This document shows, piece by piece, positions 18,930-28,335 of a stretch of DNA of 64,000 nt. This stretch comes from Mariniphaga sp. (lineage in GTDB: Bacteria; Bacteroidota; Bacteroidia; Bacteroidales; Prolixibacteraceae): NCBI GenBank assembly GCA_019429205.1, contig JAHYIT010000003.1, positions 1 to 64,000 of the forward strand, written 5' to 3'. The first letter of the stretch is position 1. Each line of letters opens with the position of its first letter. The translations under genes were made by a program, and so were the position numbers. The notes under the pieces are model-generated. The model did no database searches. It had not been told where the DNA came from and was given only the letters and a program-made list of their open reading frames with translations.

Positions 18930-20285
18930 TTAACGCACTACTGCTCCTTCATCCAAATCTTTTTCATTCTTGTTTTTATTTTTAACCCAAAACGAAAGGA
19001 AAATAAATGCAACAATTAAAATGGCCGGCAAAACAGCCAGATTACGTAACGTCATCTGCGGGCCGGCCGTTTCAATGGATTCTCCCATAATAGGCAATAC
19101 CATGGACGTAGCAACAAACCCGGCGCCACCGAGGATTGACATTCCCAAAGCTCCGGTTTTAGGTGCATATTCAGCCGCCGCACCAATCATGGTGGGCCAG
19201 AAATAACAAACTCCCACAGCAAATACAGCGGCAGATACCACAGTCATAAATGCGCCGTCGGTTACACTTAGCAGCAGCAAACCGGCAACAGAGAAAACGG
19301 CTGATCCAAGTAGAACTCCAGGAGGATTTAACCGGTGAATCAAACCTCCGGCAAAGTAACGGCCAACTGCCATTAATCCGGTTACCACTGCCAGAATAAT
19401 CATGGGATGAACGCCCTTATTGTCCAACAATGCATTTATCCACTGAGTTGTACCCAACTCGGTTGAAGCAGTAAGCAACATGCAGGCAAAAATAAAAGGA
19501 AACAACAACGTAATTTTATTTACTGCCTTGCCTTCAACAATAATTAAAATGGCAATAACCCCGATAATAATCAGCGGCAATTCATAACTTCCGGTAATGG
19601 CATGAGAAATGGACTGAACATTGGCCACCAAAATCATAAAAATAACAGCCAGTGTAATGGTGATGGGGGCTCCCACGTTCCGCATCATTTCCTTGTAGCT
19701 AACACCAGACGAAACCCGTTCGGTCTCAGGAATTTTCTGTCCCAAAAACATGAACCCGTAAATGGCAAGCGGAATGAACAGCAGTCCCACAAGCACCTGC
19801 CAGGGCAAATTCAGGGAATCAATTACCAGGGCAGCCAGTAAACTTCCAATGACAATTCCACCGGGGAACCACACATGGAACCGGTTCAGCATTTTCGACT
19901 TTTTATCAGGGAAAAGTGTTGTGACCAGCGGGTTGCATGCTGCCTCCACACTCCCGTTTCCCAAACCAATAAATACGTTGGCAATAAACAACGAGGTGTA
20001 ATCTTTTGCCAAAAGCAACAGTACAATTCCAACCAGGTGCATTCCAAATGCCATCCAAACCACTGTTCTGGTTTTTACAATGTCGATAAAATAACCTCCG
20101 GCAAACATGGCCACGGCAAAACCCCAGAATGCCGGTGCGAATGCACGCCCCACCTGCTCGGCTGTCAATCCGTAGTCACCCGTAAAAACGCCCTCAATTC
20201 GCGCTCTGATAGCAAACGTCATTGCAGTTACCAAAAGAGCCAGACAACTTGCAATAAAGAGTCTTTTTCGATTTACATTTTCCAT
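18930..20285 (-). CDS. MFS transporter, FHS/sugar-permease-like
   Basis: This 451-residue protein has about twelve transmembrane segments. It starts MENVNRKRLFIASCLALL and has the family's FAPAFWGFAVAMFAGGYFID near residue 50 and a GLGNGSVEAACNPLVTTLFPDKK loop near residue 110, the latter typical of the fucose/glucose/galactose-proton symporter group. It would import a sugar or related solute across the inner membrane. It ends with a clear terminator and is transcribed toward sodA. The ThuA gene 78 bases upstream on the same strand is a plausible operon partner, since ThuA proteins accompany sugar use. The substrate is unknown. Confidence 0.88.
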   Translation of the reverse strand: MENVNRKRLFIASCLALLVTAMTFAIRARIEGVFTGDYGLTAEQVGRAFAPAFWGFAVAMFAGGYFIDIVKTRTVVWMAFGMHLVGIVLLLLAKDYTSLFIANVFIGLGNGSVEAACNPLVTTLFPDKKSKMLNRFHVWFPGGIVIGSLLAALVIDSLNLPWQVLVGLLFIPLAIYGFMFLGQKIPETERVSSGVSYKEMMRNVGAPITITLAVIFMILVANVQSISHAITGSYELPLIIIGVIAILIIVEGKAVNKITLLFPFIFACMLLTASTELGTTQWINALLDNKGVHPMIILAVVTGLMAVGRYFAGGLIHRLNPPGVLLGSAVFSVAGLLLLSVTDGAFMTVVSAAVFAVGVCYFWPTMIGAAAEYAPKTGALGMSILGGAGFVATSMVLPIMGESIETAGPQMTLRNLAVLPAILIVAFIFLSFWVKNKNKNEKDLDEGAVVR

Positions 20286-20363
20286 AACTTGATTTAATTT
20301 TAAATTGTTTTATTCGAATTTATTTGATTTAAGTTTCATCTGATTTTGCTATGAATCAAACAA

Positions 20364-21086
20364 CTAATTGCTTTTTGCCAAATAGTTAATGGCCTGCAAA
20401 AGCAACCTCCGGTATTCTTCGGTTTCAAAAGTCCGGTAGTCATGCCCGGGTTGAAGATAAATTATCCTCGATTTGTTGAACCGGTTTTCCCAACCAATAA
20501 TTTTTTCGCTTTGCGGATGGTTTGTGGTTAAAATCGGCACAACATCTTCAGAAACCCTGTAGTTTCCATAAACCTCATCGAAAAACCGCAAACTGGAAAA
20601 ACCTTTTGTAACCGGATGATTTCCTACCAGTTGAATGTAAACCCAAACATCGTGTTCGTAGGTAGATAATTCTTTTTCCGGAATGCCGCGGCGCTTTTCA
20701 ATGTATTTTCCTCCTAACAGTTTTTCAAACTGCGGCCAATTCTGGTAAGAAACCAAAGCATGATGCAAAAAAAGCATGGGTTTGCCTTTTTTGGTCAATT
20801 CCATATAAGCAGATTTCTCAGCCTCGGAAATTTCCCTCCACATATCGTAGAAAACAAGGACCTCAAAATCTTCGGCAACACCGCCGGCAATAGCCTGATT
20901 TGCTTCTGGTTGCTGAAAATGTGTGTATTCAATTCCATCGAGGGCATCGAAGAGTTGGAAAAACTGGATGGTGTCATACGAGTGTCCACCGGTTACCAAC
21001 ATGATTTTTACAGGTTGTGCTTTGAGGGTAAAAATAAACAGTGAGGCAACGACTGTAGTCAGAATCAGTCTCATGGTTATTATCAT
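20364..21086 (-). CDS. Exported ThuA-domain protein
   Basis: The 240-residue protein has a Sec signal (MRLILTTVVASLFIFTLKAQ from the second ATG at 21074; the first ATG is 21086). The body is a ThuA fold related to class I glutamine amidotransferases: VKIMLVTGGHSYDTIQFFQLF, DMWREISEAEK, KGKPMLFLHHALVSYQNWPQ, and a WENRFNKSRIIYLQPGHD segment near the end. ThuA proteins are linked to trehalose and other sugar use, commonly in secreted form in Bacteroidota, but the reaction is not firmly known. It lies upstream of the sugar MFS gene on the same strand. Confidence 0.88.
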   Translation of the reverse strand: MIITMRLILTTVVASLFIFTLKAQPVKIMLVTGGHSYDTIQFFQLFDALDGIEYTHFQQPEANQAIAGGVAEDFEVLVFYDMWREISEAEKSAYMELTKKGKPMLFLHHALVSYQNWPQFEKLLGGKYIEKRRGIPEKELSTYEHDVWVYIQLVGNHPVTKGFSSLRFFDEVYGNYRVSEDVVPILTTNHPQSEKIIGWENRFNKSRIIYLQPGHDYRTFETEEYRRLLLQAINYLAKSN

Positions 21087-21256
21087 TAGTAGTTTTGAAA
21101 AAGTAAAAATATGAATTTAATTGACTTTTAAAACATAATTTCTGCAAAAACCTGCAAACAAAATTTTTCTGACACCAGGGTTTTCATCTCTTTTTGCTGA
21201 TTGATGAACTCCAAAAGAAATTCTTTTATCTTTAAAAAAATTGCCATTTTTACCAA

Positions 21257-24200
21257 ATGGCCCAAAGAAAAAAAATACAAAAGATTGCCGGCTGGTTTGC
21301 ACTGGCCTTTCTGATGCTTTTAATTGGAGTTTCAACGGCATTATGGGTAAAACTTATTCCTGATTATGTAAAAAATTACCTGTCAGATTTTACAGAAGAA
21401 AAATCAGAAGGTATTTATTCTTTATCCATTGAAGCAGTTAAAATTAAGCTTCTTCCCTTTTCGGTAAAATTTGACCAGGTAAATCTGTTGCCCAATGAGC
21501 AACTGGCAATGATGAATGAAAACTTTCATGAAAAAACCTTTTATACTTTTAGTGCATCCGAAATAGAGTTGGAAGATATAAAACTGAAAGCACTTTTAAA
21601 AAACAGAAAATTTGTTTGTAATAAAATCCAGATTAAAAACCCTTCTGTAAAACTGGAAGGAGAAGATTTGTTAAAAAACGATTCGGCAAAAATTAATTCA
21701 AGCCTGGTTTCTGATATCAGGCCTTTGTTTAATGATTTGAAAGAAGTTGATATCCGCCGGATTGTGCTGGAAGATGCCAACTTTGGTTTTTACGGGGCAT
21801 TTGGCAGCACCGACTTTATTTCGCAGGCAAAAAAGGTTTCGGTTGAAGTGCTGGGGTTCACTACGAATGCAGAAATAATTAAACAGAATACCGGTTTCTT
21901 TAAAACAGATGACGTGCTTATTCGCATGAACGATTTTCAGAACGATATGGGCGACACGCTGCATATTTTAACCATCGACACCTTATTGTATTCCCTTAAA
22001 TCAACAGACATAAGGGCAGCAGGGTTCAGGCTTTATCCGCAATCACAAAATTCGGTTAAAAACCTGTTTGATGTTACCGTTCCGAATGTAACTGTAAAAA
22101 GCCGCAGTATTGCACGTTTTGCACTTGATGATTCCATTAAAATCAGGTATCTTGAGTTTGAAAAGCCCGAAATCAAATTTTTCAGAAAAGAAAATCCACA
22201 GCAATTTAACCTGGAAGCCATCGATAATTTCGATTTGTATGAACTGGTTCAGAACAATTTTAAAAAACTGGAAGTTGACAGCTTTTTCCTCCATGATGCA
22301 AAGGTTGAAATTTTCAGGCAACCCGAATTCAACATTTACCAGCAACAGTTTCAGTCTGTTGATATTATTCTGAATGGATTTGAACTGGACTCTGCCTCGG
22401 CCCAAAACCGGGAAAAACTTTTACATGCCGACGATTTGGAAATGACAGTTGCCGGGTACCACCTGAGGCTGGATGACAATGAGCACCATTTCAAAGCCGA
22501 CTCATTATTTGTTTCAACATTTACCGACAGGCTGGGAGCAAAAAAAATTCAGTTGCAACCAGAGAACGAAAATCATTCGGCAAGCCGCACCGAAGTAAGT
22601 GTGGAATGTGAATCGTTAAATATTGAAGGAATTGTACTTCGAAATTTATACCATACCAAAACCCTTCCATCAGAAAAAATTGAGGTCATCGAACCCAAAG
22701 TGCATCTGCTCTATCATTTGGAAAAAGAAAAACCAGCAAAACAGGTTGAAGGCGGGCTTTTGTTTGAGCTGGTAACCGATTATCTGCAAGGTGTTTATTC
22801 CAATTTGGTTTACATTGAAAGAGGAAGGCTCGACATTGAAAACAATCTGTACGGAAACTTGCAGGGTTATTTTGAAACCAGTTTCAACTTTAGCCTCACC
22901 GATTTCAGCCTCGACACGGCAAGTGTTGAACGAACTGATAAATTCTTTTATGCCACCAACTTCGATCTTCATTTTTCAGATTACACCATGCGCCTGGTGG
23001 ATGATTTGCACAAGCTTGAAGTTGACAACGTGCTGATTTCGAGCATAAACCAACAGATTCAAATTCATAACCTCGAGTTGCAGCCGGTAATTGAAAACGT
23101 ATCTGCCGATGACATGAAACGTTTTAACAGATCGGAACTTTTTCATGTTTCAGTGCCGGCCATAACATTAACCGGGGTAGATTTACGCAATGCTTTTTTT
23201 AATAATAAACTGCTGATTTCCAACTTCAGCATATCAAATCCTGACATCTATTTTGAAAACTTTGGCTCACTCCGTTCAGGTGAAGCAAATATGGAACTGA
23301 CTGAGTTTTATCAACTCATTTTCAATTACATTGAAGATTTTGACATCAGGCAGTTTTCAGTGCCAAACGGTAATCTGACCTGGATAAATCATACGCGCAA
23401 AGGAAGAACCACATCGTTTGACAATGCATTTTCGGCCTCACTGGAAAATTTCCGTTTAAACGAAGAAGAACTACCCAAAAAAAGGCTGCTTTTTTCCGAT
23501 AATTTTGAAATTTCTATTCGGGACCAGGAGTTTGAATTGTCGGACAGTGTGCATGTGCTGAAAGGAAGTGAAATACTGCTCTCTTCGGCAACAAATTCGG
23601 TGCGGGTAAAAAACGGGCTGCTTTTTCCGCTGATTACTTCCGAAAAATACCATGATCTTGCCACCACTTTCCAGGTTGCCATTCCTGAACTGAACATTGA
23701 AGGTTTTGATTTTCAGAATGCCTGGTACTCGCAGGAACCTCAAATTAACAAGCTGGAACTTGTTTCTCCCCGGTTTCAGATTTATAATCAAAAAGGAAAA
23801 ACAAAATCACTCGATTTAAAAAACTACACATTCCCAATGCCGGCGTTTATTGAATCGTTAAAACTTAATGAATTTAAAATTACAGACGGCCAAGCTGTCA
23901 CCTACCAAAGTTCGGAAATAAGCCAAAAAGCACAGGCCAATTTCAGGTTTAATTTTTCAATGCCCGGAATTATTCTGAAAAATAACCACAACCAAATTCA
24001 ATTGCAGAACCAAAATATTCAGCTTGAGATTTCAGAATTCAAGGCGCCAATTGACGAACTGCATAATATTTCAATCGGGCAAATTGATTTCGACCGGGAA
24101 CAAAAGTCAATTTCAATAACAGGTTTAAAAGTGGAACCTTTTTTCGAACGAAAAGACCAGAACCGGTTTAAAATTCTTGCACCCCAAATTCAATTTACCG

Positions 24201-25522
24201 GATTTGATTTGGAGACTGCATTTGACCAGAACAGTTTTGAATTCGGTCAGATTGAAATTAATAATCCGGAAATTTCCATCGAAATTAACCGGCAAATTAA
24301 AGACGATACACTGGAATTTTTACAAACCCTCGATTTATATCCACACGTGGAGCACCTGATCAATCAGATTAAAATAAATAACCTGAACCTGAATAAAGCT
24401 TACCTCCATTTTAACTGGCTCGAAAAACAATTATTCCAAAACGAGCTGCATATTTTATTTAAAGATATTTTGCTCAGCGAAAATCAGCCGCCAGCCAATT
24501 TGCTGAATTCGAGGGAATTTGAAATTTCAACCACCAATTTGGCAACAACTGATAAAAATGGCATGTATGAATTTACCGCCGATTCGTTAATCTACAATTC
24601 GGCCAGACACAATGTATGGTTGAAAAACATCAGGGTGAACCCGCTTGCTGAAAAAAAGGCATTTCCGCGCAAAACCGGTTTTCAGACCGATGTTGCACAA
24701 GCCGGCATCGACTACATTGAATTTCAAAAAATTAATGAAAAAAGATGGCTGCAGGATAATATTCTGGCTGCGGAAAAACTGCAAATCGGTCCATCCAGAC
24801 TGGAGATTTTTCGCGACAAACGATTTCCGTTCAACCATAACCAAAGACCGCCATGGCCGCAGAATATGATGAAAAACATCAGCCAGGACTTTGTTTTTGA
24901 TTCGGTAAAACTTATGCCTTCTTACCTTAAATACAGCGAACTGTTAAGCATATCAGACGAGCCCGGATTTATTGAATTTTATGATTTAACCTTTTCTGGT
25001 GGCAGACTTTCCAATTCCGAAAAAGAAACGGGACGAAACAATATTTTTGAGTTGAATGCGCAGGCAAAATTGTTGAATCAATCGTTACTGAAGGCTAATT
25101 TCAGTTTCGACCTGGCCAGCCCCGATTATGCCCACAGAGCATCGGGATTTTTGCAACCTATGCAGCTGAAACCACTAAATTCGATCATTTCAAAATCGGC
25201 GCCACTGGCCATTGAGGAAGGGCATTTAAACAGATTAGATTTCGATATCAGTTTTACCCAAAACAAGGCAAACGGAAACTTGTATTTTGCCTACGACAAC
25301 TTAAAAATTGCGGTTTTGGATTACAGTTCCGATGAAATTCAAAAAGCAAAATTTGCTTCGTTCCTGGCCAATAAAATGGTTGTTAATTCGAAAAACCCAA
25401 AAGGGAATGAGTTGGTCCCCGTAAAAATTTCTTATGTTCGCGACGAAGAACGTTCCATATTAAATTACTGGTGGAAATCCATTTATTCCGGCGCAAAAGA
25501 AGTAATAGGATTGAACCCGTGA
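21257..25522 (+). CDS. Giant AsmA-like envelope protein with internal repeats
   Basis: The 1421-residue protein has one N-terminal transmembrane helix (residues 10-33) and then a very long beta-rich region. A module of about 200-250 residues recurs, each beginning with a phrase of the type I.G..LRN.: LNIEGIVLRNLYH, ITLTGVDLRNAFF, LNIEGFDFQNAWY, IQFTGFDLETAF. The last 100 residues (NRLDFDISFTQNKANGNLYFAYDNLKI, then NPKGNELVPVKISYVRD) match the end of AsmA/DUF748-type proteins. These proteins are thought to form groove-shaped bridges that carry phospholipids between inner and outer membrane. It has its own short leader and no obvious operon partner except the lipase 63 bases downstream. Function is inferred from architecture. 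Confidence 0.75.
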   Translation: MAQRKKIQKIAGWFALAFLMLLIGVSTALWVKLIPDYVKNYLSDFTEEKSEGIYSLSIEAVKIKLLPFSVKFDQVNLLPNEQLAMMNENFHEKTFYTFSASEIELEDIKLKALLKNRKFVCNKIQIKNPSVKLEGEDLLKNDSAKINSSLVSDIRPLFNDLKEVDIRRIVLEDANFGFYGAFGSTDFISQAKKVSVEVLGFTTNAEIIKQNTGFFKTDDVLIRMNDFQNDMGDTLHILTIDTLLYSLKSTDIRAAGFRLYPQSQNSVKNLFDVTVPNVTVKSRSIARFALDDSIKIRYLEFEKPEIKFFRKENPQQFNLEAIDNFDLYELVQNNFKKLEVDSFFLHDAKVEIFRQPEFNIYQQQFQSVDIILNGFELDSASAQNREKLLHADDLEMTVAGYHLRLDDNEHHFKADSLFVSTFTDRLGAKKIQLQPENENHSASRTEVSVECESLNIEGIVLRNLYHTKTLPSEKIEVIEPKVHLLYHLEKEKPAKQVEGGLLFELVTDYLQGVYSNLVYIERGRLDIENNLYGNLQGYFETSFNFSLTDFSLDTASVERTDKFFYATNFDLHFSDYTMRLVDDLHKLEVDNVLISSINQQIQIHNLELQPVIENVSADDMKRFNRSELFHVSVPAITLTGVDLRNAFFNNKLLISNFSISNPDIYFENFGSLRSGEANMELTEFYQLIFNYIEDFDIRQFSVPNGNLTWINHTRKGRTTSFDNAFSASLENFRLNEEELPKKRLLFSDNFEISIRDQEFELSDSVHVLKGSEILLSSATNSVRVKNGLLFPLITSEKYHDLATTFQVAIPELNIEGFDFQNAWYSQEPQINKLELVSPRFQIYNQKGKTKSLDLKNYTFPMPAFIESLKLNEFKITDGQAVTYQSSEISQKAQANFRFNFSMPGIILKNNHNQIQLQNQNIQLEISEFKAPIDELHNISIGQIDFDREQKSISITGLKVEPFFERKDQNRFKILAPQIQFTGFDLETAFDQNSFEFGQIEINNPEISIEINRQIKDDTLEFLQTLDLYPHVEHLINQIKINNLNLNKAYLHFNWLEKQLFQNELHILFKDILLSENQPPANLLNSREFEISTTNLATTDKNGMYEFTADSLIYNSARHNVWLKNIRVNPLAEKKAFPRKTGFQTDVAQAGIDYIEFQKINEKRWLQDNILAAEKLQIGPSRLEIFRDKRFPFNHNQRPPWPQNMMKNISQDFVFDSVKLMPSYLKYSELLSISDEPGFIEFYDLTFSGGRLSNSEKETGRNNIFELNAQAKLLNQSLLKANFSFDLASPDYAHRASGFLQPMQLKPLNSIISKSAPLAIEEGHLNRLDFDISFTQNKANGNLYFAYDNLKIAVLDYSSDEIQKAKFASFLANKMVVNSKNPKGNELVPVKISYVRDEERSILNYWWKSIYSGAKEVIGLNP

Positions 25523-25564
25523 CAGGAAAAATTGTTTCACCAAAACGAAAATCCAAAATTTTTG

Positions 25565-25572
25565 TACATTTG
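25565..25572 (+). promoter_or_regulatory. Possible -7 element (TACATTTG) before the lipase gene
   Basis: TACATTTG fits TAnnTTTG 14 bases before ATG 25586. No good -33 TTG sits 19-20 bases upstream, so the call is weak. Confidence 0.35.
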
Positions 25573-25585
25573 AAAAAAAGTAGCC

Positions 25586-26821
25586 ATGCAATTAAAAATT
25601 AAAGATTACACCCGGGGATTACTAATTATTTTGCTGATTTTCAGTATTTCATCGTGCCATAGTTTGTTCAACAACGACGACGATGAACCCGAAACCAATT
25701 ACCTTGTAACCTACGAAATGGTACGTTCGTACCTTCCGGTTATGGTTGAAGCCATGTTTGAACAACTTGTTCGTCAATATCCTGAAATGGCATCAGTACA
25801 GGAAAGGGTAAACCATGGAATAATCATTTACAAAATAACATACAAAACAACTTTTCAAGGTGAATCTCAACTGGCCTCAGGGCTTGTTTCCGTTCCAACC
25901 GGTCAGGGTTCATTTCCGGTAATCAGTTACCAAAACGGCACAAACACCTTGCACAACAATGCACCCTCGGTTAATCCAAATTATGATATTTACGTTTTGC
26001 TCGAAGCCATTGCATCAACCGGATTTGTAATTTCCATGCCCGATTATCTCGGATTTGGTTCATCTGATAATATGTTTCATCCATACCTGCATAAAGAATC
26101 AACTGTACAAACTGTTTTGGATATGCTAAGGGCTGTGGAAGAATTGGCCAAAGTTCGGGAATTTTCGCTGAACAATGAATTGTACCTCACCGGATACTCA
26201 CAGGGAGGATGGGCAACCATGCAGGTGCAAAAAGCTATTGAGGAAGATTTTTCCAGTGAGTTCAACCTTAAAGCGAGTGCACCGGGAGCAGGGCCCTACG
26301 ATTTGAATTTCATTAAGGAATATATTTTAAGCCAGGAAACATATCCGATGCCCTATTATTTTGGGTATTTGTATAACAGCCTGATAAACCTGGATGAAGA
26401 GGCAGTTACACCAATTGAAGAAGTATTCAAATCTCCTTATAATTCGCTGATTCCCATACTTTTCGACGGTTCCATGTCGGGTGAAAAAATTAATGCGGAA
26501 CTTACAACCGGGGTGGCTGAACTTTTTACCGAAAACTTTCGTTTGAATTATAATACCGACAACCTTTTTAATTCATTGACAGAAATGCTTGATAATAATA
26601 GCATTGAAGCCTGGAATACTTCAATACCCACTAAAATAATTCATGGCAAAACCGATACTTATGTTCCGGCAATTATATCAAAAAATATTTATGATGATTT
26701 TGTTGCAAAGGGTGCAGGAACCCGCGTACAATATATTGAAATTCCGGAAACGGATCATATTGGAGGAATTGTTCCTGCGGGACTTATTTCCATTGGCTGG
26801 TTTTTGGAATTAACGGAATAA
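25586..26821 (+). CDS. Lipoprotein alpha/beta hydrolase, secretory-lipase-like
   Basis: The 411-residue protein has a lipoprotein signal ending SISSC at residues 22-26. The hydrolase fold shows a nucleophile elbow LTGYSQGGWATM (Ser in GYSQG), an upstream SMPDYLGFGSSD oxyanion-side segment, an Asp in IIHGKTDTYVP, and a His in PETDHIGG. This set matches the catalytic triad of the LIP/secretory lipase group (PF03583-like). It would cleave esters, perhaps lipids or acetylated sugars, outside the inner membrane. It follows the AsmA-like gene by 63 bases and is convergent with the TPR gene. Confidence 0.85.
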   Translation: MQLKIKDYTRGLLIILLIFSISSCHSLFNNDDDEPETNYLVTYEMVRSYLPVMVEAMFEQLVRQYPEMASVQERVNHGIIIYKITYKTTFQGESQLASGLVSVPTGQGSFPVISYQNGTNTLHNNAPSVNPNYDIYVLLEAIASTGFVISMPDYLGFGSSDNMFHPYLHKESTVQTVLDMLRAVEELAKVREFSLNNELYLTGYSQGGWATMQVQKAIEEDFSSEFNLKASAPGAGPYDLNFIKEYILSQETYPMPYYFGYLYNSLINLDEEAVTPIEEVFKSPYNSLIPILFDGSMSGEKINAELTTGVAELFTENFRLNYNTDNLFNSLTEMLDNNSIEAWNTSIPTKIIHGKTDTYVPAIISKNIYDDFVAKGAGTRVQYIEIPETDHIGGIVPAGLISIGWFLELTE

Positions 26822-26853
26822 ATTCCAGAAAAATAATCAGATGAAGTTTAAAC

Positions 26854-28272
26854 TTACAAATTGTTTTCTTCCCTGAAATCGTCAACCAATTTCTGCAAGC
26901 GTTTGTTCTTTAATGCTTTCGGATAAATATCGAACAGATAGTTGATTTGAATGAATTCCTGTTTCATTGCCTTCTGCAACATTGCAAAAGCGTCTTTTTC
27001 GTGTTTGCTTTCGAGCAGCAGGCTTACCATCCGGTATTTAAGCAGGGAATCATCATTCTTTTCGAGCCCTGATTTTAAGACCCGGAGTGCATTTTTTAAC
27101 TCCCCAAATTTCAGAAAAATATCGACCCAGGTCAGCCAGATTTCAGCATTGTCAGCTTCAAGTTCAGCAGCTTTTGCCAGCGCATCTTCAGCATCTTTTG
27201 GACGGTTACCATCATTATAAACCTTTGCAAGCGTAATCCAGTATTCGGAATTGGAATTATCAATTTCAAGCGCTTTTTTGATAAAAATAATACTTTCTGT
27301 CCACTTTTTTTCCACCCACATAACCAGTCCGACACCAAACCAGGCGCTATCATTTTCCTTGTTTAACTTTATGGCTTTCTGGTAATAATATTCTGCCTGG
27401 GTATGTTCATCAAGGTTTAAGTAACATTCGCCAATGTAACACCAGCCATCATCATTTTCCGGATCGAATTCCAGGTATTCGGTATATTTCGAAATGGCTT
27501 CGCGGTATTTACCTAAATTGGCGTAGGCGTTTCCAATATTGAACAGCGACTGGTCGAACTCTTCATTTAACACCAGCGCAAATTCAAAAGCTTCAATGGC
27601 TTTTTCGAAATTACCTGCTTTATTATATGAAATACCAAGATTAAACCAAATGGAAAAATTAAACGGGTCAATATCGAGATAGCGATTGTAATAATCTATA
27701 CTTTTCAGGTAATCCCCTTCCTGGTCGCTAAAAAATCCCAGGTCATAAAGTGCCATTTCATTTTCGGGATTAAGCTGAAGCGATTGTTCAAAGTAATTAA
27801 TGGCTATTTTTATTTCACTGGCCTGAACATAGGCAGAACCAATGTGATAAAGAATATCATCTTTTTCACTTCCGGCGTGTTCCAATGCTTTGCCGAATGC
27901 TTTTTCAGCCTCATATTCGTCGCCAAGCATCAGCCAGGCCGAACCCTTCATTAAATGAACATCAGGATTGGCAATTTCTACCTGTTCTGCCAAATGGAGA
28001 TATTTCAGTGCATTTTGATATTTTTCTTTACTCAGCAGAACCTGTGCGTATTTGAGTTGAAGCGGCACAGCACCCGGGTGAATCTGTATTCCCTGGCGTG
28101 CAGCAATTTCAGAAGCATTAATGTCTCCTTCATCGAGCAAAAACTCTACAATTCCCTCAAATTCAGAAACATCGAAATAACTTTTCCTCCCCAGGGCAAG
28201 CGACCGTTTAAAGCGGCTCAGCGCTTCGCCCATGTTATCTTCACTTAAATAACCTCGTTCTTCTTTGTTCAT
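26854..28272 (-). CDS. TPR-repeat protein
   Basis: The 472-residue cytosolic protein consists almost wholly of tetratricopeptide repeats, with units such as ALYDLGFFSDQEGDYLKSIDYYNRYLDIDP and SIWFNLGISYNKAGNFEKAIEAFEFAL at 34-residue spacing, about ten to twelve in all. Such proteins are protein-protein scaffolds. There is no signal peptide, enzymatic domain or motif that names a partner. It lies 63 bases downstream of DUF4301 on the same strand and may be co-transcribed with it. Confidence 0.85.
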   Translation of the reverse strand: MNKEERGYLSEDNMGEALSRFKRSLALGRKSYFDVSEFEGIVEFLLDEGDINASEIAARQGIQIHPGAVPLQLKYAQVLLSKEKYQNALKYLHLAEQVEIANPDVHLMKGSAWLMLGDEYEAEKAFGKALEHAGSEKDDILYHIGSAYVQASEIKIAINYFEQSLQLNPENEMALYDLGFFSDQEGDYLKSIDYYNRYLDIDPFNFSIWFNLGISYNKAGNFEKAIEAFEFALVLNEEFDQSLFNIGNAYANLGKYREAISKYTEYLEFDPENDDGWCYIGECYLNLDEHTQAEYYYQKAIKLNKENDSAWFGVGLVMWVEKKWTESIIFIKKALEIDNSNSEYWITLAKVYNDGNRPKDAEDALAKAAELEADNAEIWLTWVDIFLKFGELKNALRVLKSGLEKNDDSLLKYRMVSLLLESKHEKDAFAMLQKAMKQEFIQINYLFDIYPKALKNKRLQKLVDDFREENNL

Positions 28273-28335
28273 TCAACCTCCAAAAATGAAACTGCAAAAT
28301 TAACAATTCACATCGAATAAAGAAGCACACTTCAA

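Noticed and set aside
28295..28302. Minus-strand promoter TAATTTTG for the TPR gene
   Set aside because: It matches TAnnTTTG but no -33 TTG lies at the right distance, and such matches are frequent in AT-rich gaps.
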